From the IMG/VR virus record IMGVR_UViG_3300024243_000103, positions 1 to 20,211 of that record: 20,211 nt of DNA; one strand, given 5' to 3'. Positions within the stretch are counted from its first letter, which is position 1; every line of letters begins with the position of its first letter. This DNA comes from a virus. The notes under the pieces are model-generated. The model made no database searches. It was not told the origin of the DNA and saw nothing but the letters and a program-made list of their open reading frames with translations. Positions 1 to 7,500 of this stretch are shown here, piece after piece. The translations under genes and the position numbers were made by a program.

Positions 1-2
1 CT

Positions 3-32
3 AAAGAAGCCAGCCGCGAAAGAAATAGATAA
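3..32 (+). CDS. possible C-terminal end of an upstream gene (partial)
   Basis: One frame reads from the window edge as KEASRERNR and stops at TAA (30-32), just before the candidate promoter at 35-41. The fragment is too short to identify and is supported only by its position. The frame starting at base 2 stops at 26, and the frame starting at base 1 runs on past the next start codon. Confidence 0.25.
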   Translation, partial: KEASRERNR

Positions 33-33
33 G

Positions 34-42
34 ACTATTTAC
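34..42 (+). promoter_or_regulatory. candidate late promoter, ACTATTTAC
   Basis: CTATTTA at 35-41 lies 30 nt before the ATG at 72. It is one of seven intergenic copies of this 7-mer in the window. A TTACGAC string follows at 44-50, and a similar TTACGAC stands before the gene at 2473. The promoter role is inferred from recurrence and placement. Confidence 0.5.
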
Positions 43-71
43 TTACGACTATGTAAAAACGGAGGTTTCTT

Positions 72-527
72 ATGTCTAACTTTATCAAGTCCTACCAAGC
101 GAATGTAGGACTAAACCATGCACCAGCTTATCAGGTTTCGGGACAGCCATTTGCACAGGGCGGTCTTGAAGCACCGATAAGCGGCTCTACACCAATTAAG
201 GTTGAATTTCCTTATGTTACTCGATGGGTTTCTGTAGTTCCTCACACTGGCTCAACCTCAGGCGTCCACGACTTAAGGGTTGGGTTTAGTGAATATGGCG
301 TAACAACTGGGTCAAATTATTTCAGAGTACACACAGCCAAGAATGCTACCCACGAAAATGGGTTTGCTTCACCTGTTTATGAGTTTAAGGTATCTGAGCT
401 TTGGTTTATGTCTGGGAATGGTGCCAGTATTGAATTTGACGTTGTTGCTGGACTAACCTCTATCCCTGCTTCTCGCACCACAACCGCTGACGGCACAAGC
501 TGGTCAGGTTCCGCCGGGGTGGGCTGA
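72..527 (+). CDS. small beta-rich virion structural protein (151 aa)
   Basis: The protein has no signal peptide or membrane segment. It is rich in Gly, Ser, Thr, Val and Phe and looks all-beta. The N-terminal part (about 8-35, with YQVSGQPF) followed by FPYVTRWVSV (about 47-56) resembles small structural proteins that I recall from T4-like environmental phages, but no exact function can be given. ATG 72 is preceded by CGGAGG (60-65) at good spacing and by a candidate promoter, so this gene likely opens a transcription unit. It ends with TGA followed in frame by TAG, and the next gene's ATG comes directly after. Its place ahead of the fibre genes suggests a fibre-associated or surface decoration protein; this is inference. 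Confidence 0.6.
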   Translation: MSNFIKSYQANVGLNHAPAYQVSGQPFAQGGLEAPISGSTPIKVEFPYVTRWVSVVPHTGSTSGVHDLRVGFSEYGVTTGSNYFRVHTAKNATHENGFASPVYEFKVSELWFMSGNGASIEFDVVAGLTSIPASRTTTADGTSWSGSAGVG

Positions 528-530
528 TAG

Positions 531-1163
531 ATGGCTCAGTTTGGTTGGGCATACGTCAATTGTAACGATTCTAATCTTGGTGCCAATATGGGCGTCAGGT
601 ATGTTTCTGGTTCTGCCGTAACTGCATCGTCTACTTTCATTTATGATGTAGACAATAACAAAGTTACCCTAGACGGAGACATCGAGATCAACGGCACTGT
701 AACTGCTAGTTTCTTTGTTATTGATCACACAGAAGTCCTATCTGGCTCTACCATTTTTGGTAACACAACTGATGACACCCACCAAATAACTGGCTCCTTG
801 TTTGTTGGAGCCTCCGCTAGTGCTCCTGTCTTTAGGGTTGACCCCTACACAAGCCAGTCGGTTACGACAGGTTTTAGAGTGGCTTATCAGTCGGTTACGG
901 CATCTGGTGTCACATCATCAAACTCTAACTACATTATTGGAATAGGTGGCAGCACTACTCTGGAGTTTAGAGTTCATTCAGCCTCAGTGGCTGGTGCCGG
1001 CGGAATTCTGTTAGTGAAAGATGAATCAACTTCTCGATCGGGTCCAATCACCCTCTCGGCCTCCAGCGGAGATACAATTGATGGTGCCACATCTTATGAG
1101 ATTTCTGGCTCTAGCCCTGCTATCTCGCTTTACTCCAACGGCTCAAATTGGTTTGTATTCTAA
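531..1163 (+). CDS. modular tail-fibre-like protein (210 aa)
   Basis: This beta-rich protein has three recognisable blocks. The first is a strand-turn-strand unit around residues 30-60 (STFIYDVDNNKVTLDG). The second, around 63-90, reads VIDHTEV then GSTIFGNTTDD and is shared with the 401-aa protein downstream. The third is a C-terminal domain from about 128 to the end, with NYIIG, KDES, an ITLSASSGDTIDG stretch and the terminal NGSNWFVF. The third block is a common phage fibre-type ending and recurs in three more genes here. Translation is probably coupled to the preceding gene: the ATG follows TGA-TAG directly, and only a weak G-rich site lies upstream. Role: virion fibre, spike or whisker part; which organelle it belongs to cannot be told. 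Confidence 0.65.
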   Translation: MAQFGWAYVNCNDSNLGANMGVRYVSGSAVTASSTFIYDVDNNKVTLDGDIEINGTVTASFFVIDHTEVLSGSTIFGNTTDDTHQITGSLFVGASASAPVFRVDPYTSQSVTTGFRVAYQSVTASGVTSSNSNYIIGIGGSTTLEFRVHSASVAGAGGILLVKDESTSRSGPITLSASSGDTIDGATSYEISGSSPAISLYSNGSNWFVF

Positions 1164-1178
1164 AATAGGAGATTTGTA

Positions 1179-2384
1179 ATGGCTTACAACGCTCTTACCG
1201 GAACAGTTATAGCAAACAGGGATCTGGTCTTTGCCCCAAGTTCAAACGGCGGATCTCACTCAAACGCTATTCATGGTGAGTTTCATGGCGAAGGAATGTA
1301 CCTTCAAAATGTTGCTCGCGTAGTGGCAAACGACATAAATGATTATGTCGTTACTCTCGGTAATCAAGAGCAAAGCTTAGTTGGAGAACCAAACCTGAGA
1401 TTTAATGGCTCTCGCCTTTATGTAAATGCCCCCGTCACCGCATCAGCATTGCATCTCACCGATCTGCCTGATCTTGATAATCCCGATTCAACAGTGTTGC
1501 TGGCTATAGATGAAAACGGAAACGTTTTTAAAAGCAGCCCAACACCAACTAGTGGACCTCTCTATTCCATTCAGTTTGAGGGCAACAACAATAGCATCAC
1601 TGGATCGTCTAGTTTTATTTTTAATCCACTATCATCCAGCCTCTATGTGTCTGGAGCTATCAGTGGTTCAACGATGCAGCTAAGTGGGCTTAGTCAAAGC
1701 CCGAATCCAGAAAACACAACATTGATTGCAATCGATGACGATGGCAATTTGTTTAAAAGCACCCCGCCCCCATCGGTAGGACCAATCTATTCTCTACAAT
1801 TCGAGGGAGACGACAACGGTGTTAGCGGTTCTAGCAACTTTACTTACAATCCTAATCTCAATAAGGTTAACTTAAGCGGCAATCTCATAATCTCCGGCAA
1901 CATCACCGCCCACACTTTTGATATCATCCACACAGACATCATAGAGATTGATGCCTCTGGTTCTACATTCTTCGGAAACACCAATGATGATGTTCACGTC
2001 CGCACAGGCTCCCTATCTATTATGTCCTCATCGGGAGAGCAGTTCGGAGTAGATGTAGAGAATAAGATTACTTCTATCAACACAGGCATAGTCCTCAACA
2101 GAGTCACGACAGCAACAAACTATACAGCCAACAAGTCAAACTACATCATCGGAGTAGACTCAACAAGCAACCCAGTAATTGTAACGTTGCCCGATGCTGC
2201 CACTTTATCCAGCGGTCACGCATTTATTGTTAAAGACGAAGGGGGCGCAGCTTTCGCTAATAACATAACGATTTCAGCATCAGGATCACAAAAAATCAAC
2301 AACTCAAATACAGCAGTTTTGGAAGTGCCCTATTCATCTATCCAACTTTATTGTAACGGCACCAGTGGTTTCTTCATTTTCTAA
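1179..2384 (+). CDS. modular tail-fibre-like protein with an internal duplication (401 aa)
   Basis: The start ATG has TAGGAG at 1167-1172. The N-terminus begins MAYN, as does the 365-aa fibre protein at 5651, which may mark a shared attachment end. Residues 91-165 and 166-240 form a tandem duplication that aligns without gaps; each copy carries AIDxxGNxFKS and the (I/L)QFEG block. Next comes the FDIIHTDII / GSTFFGNTNDD block (about 248-275) shared with the 210-aa protein. The C-terminal domain (about 315-401) has NYIIGV, TLPDAA, IVKDEGG, ISASGSQKINN and the terminal NGTSGFFIF. There are no enzymatic motifs. It is most likely a trimeric fibre or whisker component; the receptor-binding role is inferred. 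Confidence 0.7.
   Translation: MAYNALTGTVIANRDLVFAPSSNGGSHSNAIHGEFHGEGMYLQNVARVVANDINDYVVTLGNQEQSLVGEPNLRFNGSRLYVNAPVTASALHLTDLPDLDNPDSTVLLAIDENGNVFKSSPTPTSGPLYSIQFEGNNNSITGSSSFIFNPLSSSLYVSGAISGSTMQLSGLSQSPNPENTTLIAIDDDGNLFKSTPPPSVGPIYSLQFEGDDNGVSGSSNFTYNPNLNKVNLSGNLIISGNITAHTFDIIHTDIIEIDASGSTFFGNTNDDVHVRTGSLSIMSSSGEQFGVDVENKITSINTGIVLNRVTTATNYTANKSNYIIGVDSTSNPVIVTLPDAATLSSGHAFIVKDEGGAAFANNITISASGSQKINNSNTAVLEVPYSSIQLYCNGTSGFFIF
1449..1898 (+). repeat. tandem 75-residue protein module, two copies (1449-1673, 1674-1898)
   Basis: At protein level, residues 91-165 and 166-240 align end to end without a gap. Shared landmarks are AID-x-x-GN-x-FKS, GP-x-YS-x-QFEG and TGSSSF/SGSSNF. The nucleotide copies have diverged clearly, so the duplication is old. 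Confidence 0.8.
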
Positions 2385-2405
2385 TTTCCACTAATGTTTG
2401 AGGTT

Positions 2406-2414
2406 CCTATTTAT
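2406..2414 (+). promoter_or_regulatory. candidate late promoter, CCTATTTAT
   Basis: CTATTTA at 2407-2413 lies 59 nt before the ATG at 2473. Here the motif sits in a dyad, CCTATT (2406-2411) and AATAGG (2420-2425), with an 8-nt spacer. A second hairpin follows in the leader. The promoter role is inferred from the motif set. Confidence 0.4.
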
Positions 2415-2423
2415 CATTGAATA

Positions 2424-2446
2424 GGCAAGGCTTTGCCCTTGTTTAT
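2424..2446 (+). terminator. weak hairpin in the leader of the stalk-fibre gene
   Basis: GGCAA (2424-2428) pairs with TTGCC (2433-2437) over a GGCT loop, and a T-rich stretch follows. It lies downstream of the candidate promoter, so it may be a leader structure, a weak terminator for the upstream gene, or nothing. CAAGG/CCTTG is an alternative pairing of the same bases. Confidence 0.3.
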
Positions 2447-2472
2447 CTTACGACATTATAGGAGGATTTTAT

Positions 2473-4392
2473 ATGTCTAATTACGTTCCCGCAAAGGGTA
2501 CTCAGGATCCACTCTGGAAGGGTGGTGGTCTTGAGGTTTCTGGTTCAGGCGTCTTGCGCGTTTCTGGTACTGGTACAAATGGTGAGGATATCCATCAGGA
2601 TTTCCAAGATCACCTTGGAATTACTTCCGTCGAGACTCGTCTCTCTCTAGCAGAGGATGAGGAAGCTGCCGATATGGTGTCTCTCGACACCCGCATCTCT
2701 ACTCTAGATTCAGAGCAGGATGCCGATCAGGCTTCTCTTGATCTTCGCGTTTCTAACGAAGAAGATAACCGCGAGGCGGCTGATGGTTCTCTCACAACTC
2801 GCCTAAGCTCTGAAGAGTCTAAGCTTGTTGCCGAGATGGCTTCTAACGATTTAGCCCACGGCTCTCTAGAGACCAAGATCTCTGTAGACGTTTCTGCTGC
2901 TAACGCATCTGTTGACCTTCGCGTCAGCAACGAAGAAGATAACCGCGCTGCTGCCGACACTTCTCTCGAAACACGTCTTTCTGAGGAAGAGTCACTAGCT
3001 CTAGCTGAGTTCGCTTCTGTTGATCTCCGCGTTTCTGCACTTGACTCTGAGCAAGATGCTGAAATGGGCTCTATGGAGACTCGCGTCTCTAACGAAGAAG
3101 ATAACCGCGCTGCTGCAATCACAGCCGAAGCTTCTAGTCGCCTTTCTGGTGATGTTTCTCTCGCAGCTAACCTCTCTTCTGAGCTTGTTGACCGCGCCGA
3201 TGCCGACACTTCTCTCACCACACGTCTAGCTGCTGAAGAGGGTGTTCGTTCTGCTGCTGATTCAACTCTCACAGCCAACCTCTCTTCTGAGCTTGTTAAC
3301 CGTGCCGCTGCTGATGGTTCTCTAGAGCTTCGTCTAAGCCAAGAAGAGTCTCTCGCTCTCGCTGAGTTTGGCTCTGTTGACGTTCGCGTCGCTGCTGAAG
3401 AGGGTGCTCGTGCAACTGCCGACACTTCTCTAGAGACTCGCTTCTCTGCTGCCGATTCTGCCGAAGCTTCTAGCCGCGTCTCTGCGGACGACGCCCTAGT
3501 CGTCAAGATTGAAGCTGATGACTCTACTGTAGCTTCTGTCCGCGATTCGGCTGATGCCTCTATCGTAGTCAAGATGGATGCTGACGTTTCATCTGAAGCC
3601 TCTTCTCGTGTTGCTGCCGACGCTTCTCTCACAACCCGCTTGGGTGTTGAAGAGGGTGCTCGCGGCACCGCTGACACATCTCTACAGACTCGCTTCTCTG
3701 ATGCTGACTCTGTTGAGGCTTCTGTCCGCGCTTCTGCTGACGCTTCTATCGTCTCTATGCACGATGCTGATGAGGCTTCTATCAACACTCGCATTGGTAA
3801 CGAAGAGGGTGCTCGCGCAACTGCCGACGCTTCTCTCGCAGTCGTTGATGGCTCTATTGAGACCCGCTTGGGTGTTGAGGAGACTGCTCGTAGCTCTGCT
3901 GATGCTTCTCTACAGACTCGTTTCTCTGATGCCGATTCTGTTGAGCTAGCTCTTCGCGAGTCTGTTGACGGTTCACTTGAGACCCGAGTAATTGCTGAGG
4001 AAACTGCTCGTGGCTCTATAGACACCCTACTAAGCGCAGGAATCTCTTCTGAGGCTTCTAGCCGCGTCTCTGGTGATGATTCACTCGATAGCCGCATCAC
4101 TGATGTTGTTGCTGAGATGAAGGACATTGCTCGCATCGGTGGTAAGACTCTTACCTCTTCTGATGAGCATCACATTGTCGCTAACGCAGATGCCCAGACC
4201 TTCACTCTACCTGCTGCTCCAAACGAGGGTGACTTCTGGTTCATCAAGAACTACAACGGTGTTGACGCTACCTGTATCGTCGCTGGTAACGGCAAGACGA
4301 TTGATGGTCAGTCCAGCATCACACTAGACGTTCCAAACGCTGCTATCAAGGTCGTTTACGATTCTACAATGGGTGGCTGGTTCATCTTCTGA
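2473..4392 (+). CDS. long coiled-coil stalk fibre protein with beta C-terminal cap (639 aa)
   Basis: Three parts are visible. Residues 1-51 form a Gly/Ser-rich head (with LWKGGGLEVSGSGVL), probably the virion-attachment end. Residues 52 to about 553 are a long helical stalk of repeated units such as SLETRLSEEESLALAEFA, nearly all 18 or 22 residues. The last 85 residues or so form the beta cap shared with three other genes here (TFTLPAAP, GKTIDGQSS, terminal GGWFIF). The RBS ATAGGAGG (2458-2465) is strong and almost matches that of the capsid gene. TGA is followed in frame by TAA, then a terminator. The likely role is a long homotrimeric tail fibre or whisker; in T4 fibrous proteins such stalks carry a tip that binds a receptor or partner. 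The function here is inferred from architecture. Confidence 0.75.
   Translation: MSNYVPAKGTQDPLWKGGGLEVSGSGVLRVSGTGTNGEDIHQDFQDHLGITSVETRLSLAEDEEAADMVSLDTRISTLDSEQDADQASLDLRVSNEEDNREAADGSLTTRLSSEESKLVAEMASNDLAHGSLETKISVDVSAANASVDLRVSNEEDNRAAADTSLETRLSEEESLALAEFASVDLRVSALDSEQDAEMGSMETRVSNEEDNRAAAITAEASSRLSGDVSLAANLSSELVDRADADTSLTTRLAAEEGVRSAADSTLTANLSSELVNRAAADGSLELRLSQEESLALAEFGSVDVRVAAEEGARATADTSLETRFSAADSAEASSRVSADDALVVKIEADDSTVASVRDSADASIVVKMDADVSSEASSRVAADASLTTRLGVEEGARGTADTSLQTRFSDADSVEASVRASADASIVSMHDADEASINTRIGNEEGARATADASLAVVDGSIETRLGVEETARSSADASLQTRFSDADSVELALRESVDGSLETRVIAEETARGSIDTLLSAGISSEASSRVSGDDSLDSRITDVVAEMKDIARIGGKTLTSSDEHHIVANADAQTFTLPAAPNEGDFWFIKNYNGVDATCIVAGNGKTIDGQSSITLDVPNAAIKVVYDSTMGGWFIF
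2626..4134 (+). repeat. about 500-residue stalk of 18- and 22-residue helical units
   Basis: Units begin with S-hydrophobic-x-x-R/K-hydrophobic-S and continue with EE/AD-rich segments. Reading from residue 52, unit lengths are mostly 18 or 22, with a few of 11 or 7; two irregular stretches (7+15 and 21+8) also add up to 22 and 29. Some DNA stays near-identical: AACGAAGAAGATAACCGC occurs at 2755, 2929 and 3091, spaced 174 and 162 nt, which are whole codon multiples. Confidence 0.85.
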
Positions 4393-4412
4393 TAACTGCT
4401 TAGTTTAATTCT

Positions 4413-4450
4413 AAGGGGGCACCTCTTCGGGGGTGCCCCCTTTTCATTTT
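4413..4450 (+). terminator. strong rho-independent terminator after the stalk-fibre gene
   Basis: GGGGGCACC (4415-4423) pairs with GGTGCCCCC (4432-4440), and flanking A/T pairs can extend the stem. TTTTCATTTT follows. It begins about 20 nt after the tandem stop of the fibre gene. Confidence 0.9.
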
Positions 4451-4475
4451 GTTAGTTCTCAAACGGATTCGTGCT

Positions 4476-4484
4476 ACTATTTAC
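4476..4484 (+). promoter_or_regulatory. candidate late promoter, ACTATTTAC
   Basis: CTATTTA at 4477-4483 lies just after the terminator and 27 nt before the glycosyltransferase ATG (4511). A gene behind a strong terminator needs its own promoter, which supports the reading. Confidence 0.55.
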
Positions 4485-4510
4485 GAGTGCTTACATTGGA
4501 GAACAAAAGA

Positions 4511-5614
4511 ATGAAAATAAGCAAGAATGTTAAGATTGGAATCACAACCAAATGTGATGAGAATTTATTTGGTAATGGACTGAACCAGAACGTCTGGTTC
4601 CTCTACAGACTATTGCAGGGTGCCGGTTATGATGTAAACTTGGTGTCCGAGTCAAGCAAACATCACGGCAAGAAGTTAATAACCCAAGACATCCTGCCCT
4701 TAACTGCTGAGAGCATCAAAGATTACGACATGATTATGGAGTGCGCCTTTGCTCTTGAGAATAACACGGCAGATGCTCTTCTTGAGAGTGGCGGTGTAAG
4801 AATCGGAATCCAGTACGGCAACCGCCTCCTAATTGATCTTGAGAGTATGCTATTCAAACCAAAGAACGCTGGAATCGGCAAGAAAGACATTCACGAAATC
4901 TGGTGCTCTCCACATTTTGAGTTCTCAATTCCAGCGTTGGAGATTCTAGAAAAAACAGAGATGCATGTGTGTCCCTATGTTTGGAGCCCTGACGTTGTTA
5001 CTCACACCTACATAAACCACAAAGTTGATCCGTTCTTCAAGCCTTCAACCAACATAAATAACATCTCTTTCTTTGAGCCCAACCTCAACATCGTAAAGTC
5101 TTGCATGATTCCTTGCATCATAGCTGAAGACCTTTACAACAGAAAGCCAGAGTTGATAAACGACATCTACAACTTTGGGTCTCTCAAACTCGCAGAGCAC
5201 AAAACCTTCCTCTCGATGGTAAGTAAATTAAACATCAAGAGAGATAAGAAGATCTCTTTTGAAGGTCGCTATAAGTTGGTCTGGGCTCTGCATAAGCAGT
5301 TTGCAGGAACAATCGTCAGTCATCACTGGATGAATGGATTGAATTACTTACAACTTGAGGCTATGTACTTTGGAACACCCATCGTCCACAACTCCGAGTT
5401 CTTCAAAGAGCACGGCTACTACTATCCAGAGTGGGATGCTAAAGAGGGTTCTCGACAGCTACAGCGTGCGATCGAGACGCACAAGGAAACCTACCTCAGT
5501 CAGCGAGAGAGAGATAGAGAAAAGCTATGGGAGTTTCACCCCGACAATCCCAAGAACATCCAGGGCTATGTTGATCTAATTGAGAATGCTCTTGCGAAGC
5601 ATTTGAAGAAATAA
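4511..5614 (+). CDS. DUF2827-type glycosyltransferase (367 aa)
   Basis: The protein looks like a GT-B-type glycosyltransferase of the DUF2827 family. The N-terminal half opens with a Rossmann-like strand (VKIGITT, 7-13) and the family-typical GNGLNQN (21-27), followed by YRLLQGAGYDVNLV. The C-terminal half has SHHWMNGLNYLQLEAMYFGT (from about 269), PIVHN, GYYYPEWDA and a helical end with NPKNIQGYVDLI. Glu/Asp positions after HHW and in YYPEWDA are candidates for nucleotide-sugar contact; this is family inference. I chose ATG 4511 because GGAGAA (4498-4503) stands at good spacing. A longer reading from GTG 4433 would begin inside the terminator. It is flanked by fibre genes and has its own candidate promoter. 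It may glycosylate a virion protein or alter the host surface; the target cannot be seen. Confidence 0.8.
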   Translation: MKISKNVKIGITTKCDENLFGNGLNQNVWFLYRLLQGAGYDVNLVSESSKHHGKKLITQDILPLTAESIKDYDMIMECAFALENNTADALLESGGVRIGIQYGNRLLIDLESMLFKPKNAGIGKKDIHEIWCSPHFEFSIPALEILEKTEMHVCPYVWSPDVVTHTYINHKVDPFFKPSTNINNISFFEPNLNIVKSCMIPCIIAEDLYNRKPELINDIYNFGSLKLAEHKTFLSMVSKLNIKRDKKISFEGRYKLVWALHKQFAGTIVSHHWMNGLNYLQLEAMYFGTPIVHNSEFFKEHGYYYPEWDAKEGSRQLQRAIETHKETYLSQRERDREKLWEFHPDNPKNIQGYVDLIENALAKHLKK

Positions 5615-5650
5615 GTAAACAAAACTAGTTATTGAGAAAAAGGATTATAA

Positions 5651-6748
5651 ATGGCTTATAACATTTTAAAAGACGATGTTGAATTTAGTGGCGTAAATCT
5701 CGGAAACATCGAGGACATGATAAACGATCACGCTGATCAGACAGTCGGAGGCACCAAGACATTCTCCAACATGGTCACAGCTTCAGCCGGCATGTCTGCC
5801 TCTGTTTATTACGGAGACGGAACCAACTTGTCGGGAATCAGCGCTTCTCCCGGCGGTGCCGATGGGTCAGTGCAATTCAACACCTCAAGCACCCTAGGTG
5901 GTAATGGAAATTTTACCTATGACGGCACAAATGTAACAATCGTGGGCGCACTATCTGCTTCCTTCCTTTCAGGTTCGGGACAGAACATCTACAACCTGAC
6001 TCCCGCTAACATTAACGGAACCCTAAACGCAAGTCAAATAAACCTTGGTCAAGGGCTAGAGGATGACTCTAATAACATAAGAGTGAAATTAGATAGTGAC
6101 CCAGGACTCTCCAGAGCCAACTCAGGAATTAAGGTTGCTGCCTCTGGTCTTGCAGATGCAGGAGCCTTGAATAATACTGACTTATTCATAGTCGATCAGA
6201 GCGGCAACAAGAAAGCCACCGCCCTACAAATTTATAATTACATTGATGGAAAGATTACAATTCCAGTAGTGGCTGGAGCCGATGAACAGATTCAGTTTAA
6301 CGATTCTGGCGATCTCGGAGCTTCTTCTAATTTAACTTTTAATTCTACCACCAACACATTAACAACAACGCAAATTTCAGCATCGTCTCATGTTTCATCG
6401 TCAATTTATTACGGTAGTGGGCTAGGCTTAACTGGTGTAAGCAAGATCGGCTTTAATTCCTTTACAGCTAGTTTTAATGTAACCCCACAACAGAGCATTG
6501 CTGCGATTAGCACATCTGGCTCTGTCGTCACAGCATCTCTGAGTGCAGCTAGCAATTATGACGTAGCACAAGCCATTACGTTCAAGGACATAGCAGGAAG
6601 CGCTTCAGCCAACAATCTTGTTATAGAACCATCTGGATCTCAAACAATCGATGGAAGCAACAATGGAGTCAAGATAGAATTAGATTATGGCTCGGTAACA
6701 ATCGCTTCAGATGGCGTGTCCTCCTTTTACATAATAGGGACAAACTAA
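5651..6748 (+). CDS. modular tail-fibre-like protein (365 aa)
   Basis: The N-terminus MAYN matches the 401-aa fibre protein. Residues 16-45 (NLGNIEDMINDHADQTVGGT, then KTFSN) resemble attachment regions of T4-like fibre proteins. Two copies of a YYG-x-G-x-x-L-x-G motif (about 54-63 and 256-265) are typical fibre repeats, as are the SVQFN and QIQFNDSGDLGASSN blocks. The C-terminal domain (about 285-365) again has PSGSQTIDGSNNG and a final aromatic strand, but ends FYIIGTN instead of WFIF. RBS: AAAAAGGA (5638-5645). The stop TAA overlaps the next ATG by one base (TAATG), so the two are translationally coupled. It is a structural fibre or short-fibre component; the exact organelle is unknown. 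Confidence 0.7.
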   Translation: MAYNILKDDVEFSGVNLGNIEDMINDHADQTVGGTKTFSNMVTASAGMSASVYYGDGTNLSGISASPGGADGSVQFNTSSTLGGNGNFTYDGTNVTIVGALSASFLSGSGQNIYNLTPANINGTLNASQINLGQGLEDDSNNIRVKLDSDPGLSRANSGIKVAASGLADAGALNNTDLFIVDQSGNKKATALQIYNYIDGKITIPVVAGADEQIQFNDSGDLGASSNLTFNSTTNTLTTTQISASSHVSSSIYYGSGLGLTGVSKIGFNSFTASFNVTPQQSIAAISTSGSVVTASLSAASNYDVAQAITFKDIAGSASANNLVIEPSGSQTIDGSNNGVKIELDYGSVTIASDGVSSFYIIGTN

Positions 6749-7500
6749 TGTCAAATCTCAGTTTAGTAAATGGCACCTGGGTTCTTGGACAGGCTGCCGG
6801 CTTTCCAGATTGGCGTGTCGTTAACCTAAGCGATGGAACTTGGTCAAGCAGCGACCCTGGCGGAAATGCACGAACCTCTGGGGTTGTCACTTCGGGCACC
6901 GAGACAACCGTAACTTGGAACGCTTTTACTGCTGGCTCTAGTGATTCTGTTGATGGATCGACCTTTGATGGATTACGCTATTACACACCTCTTACTTATG
7001 CAGACGGAACTGCGGTACAAGTTGCCGATGCCGGAGCTACGATTGAAATGTGGGTAGACACCCCTAGAGTAATAGGCTCAGCGAGGACTCAATTTTCTCT
7101 TGGGATCTCTGAGGATCCAACCAACACTAGCAACAACACGAGTAAAATGAGTGGATTATATTGGTCATCAGACCAGACTAATAGTTATAATTACATAGGA
7201 CAGATCAGAACCAGCGCCAGTCCCCTTACTGTTTTTAACACAGATAATCAATACGGCTATGGGCGCTGTGGTTTGGTTAAGGGAAATGGAGGCTACGCAA
7301 CCGGCTGGGCTATCAAGACAGATGGAACTGAATCTGGAATCAACCAAAGAGCTTTGGTAGATTACACTGGGACACTTTACATGCAGATTAATATAGGTGC
7401 TCCCTCAACGCGCGTCATAAGCAGCGGTCAGACAAATGTTTGGTCTGCTTTTTATCGAGTTTTGAAGACTCCCATAGGACCAGAAGGAAATAGACCATGA
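6748..7500 (+). CDS. beta-rich virion protein, possibly a receptor-binding or lectin-like domain (250 aa)
   Basis: It starts in a TAATG overlap with the preceding fibre gene and ends in an ATGA overlap with the next one, so the three form one translational unit. The protein is rich in Gly, Ser, Thr, Asn, Trp and Tyr with no long helix, which fits a jelly-roll or lectin-like sandwich. Visible segments include LVNGTWVLGQ near the N-terminus, TIEMWVDTPRV (about 99-109), FSLGIS and GLYWSSDQ, and LYMQINIG near residue 210. I know no specific family. Being encoded directly behind a fibre gene is typical of adhesins or tip proteins, so a tip or receptor-binding role is the best guess. Confidence 0.55.
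   Translation: MSNLSLVNGTWVLGQAAGFPDWRVVNLSDGTWSSSDPGGNARTSGVVTSGTETTVTWNAFTAGSSDSVDGSTFDGLRYYTPLTYADGTAVQVADAGATIEMWVDTPRVIGSARTQFSLGISEDPTNTSNNTSKMSGLYWSSDQTNSYNYIGQIRTSASPLTVFNTDNQYGYGRCGLVKGNGGYATGWAIKTDGTESGINQRALVDYTGTLYMQINIGAPSTRVISSGQTNVWSAFYRVLKTPIGPEGNRP

Noticed and set aside
2626-4134. Regular DNA repeats that could suggest a CRISPR array
   Set aside because: The units are in-frame coding repeats of 54 or 66 nt with gradual divergence and no constant repeat plus unique spacer pattern.
2727-4136. A 469-codon open frame on the minus strand
   Set aside because: It is the mirror of the stalk-fibre gene. The repeated Ser/Glu/Ala/Asp/Arg codons of that gene avoid stops in the opposite strand. 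The antisense protein is a low-complexity Ser/Arg/Glu/Ala string without an RBS.
1140-4392. C-terminal aromatic endings (WFVF, FFIF, WFIF) as outer-membrane protein sorting signals
   Set aside because: The proteins lack signal peptides and sit in a virion cluster; the endings are the last strand of a phage fibre cap.
4433-4510. N-terminal extension of the glycosyltransferase from GTG 4433
   Set aside because: The GTG lies inside the terminator stem, and the extension has no RBS; ATG 4511 has GGAGAA and begins the family's first strand.
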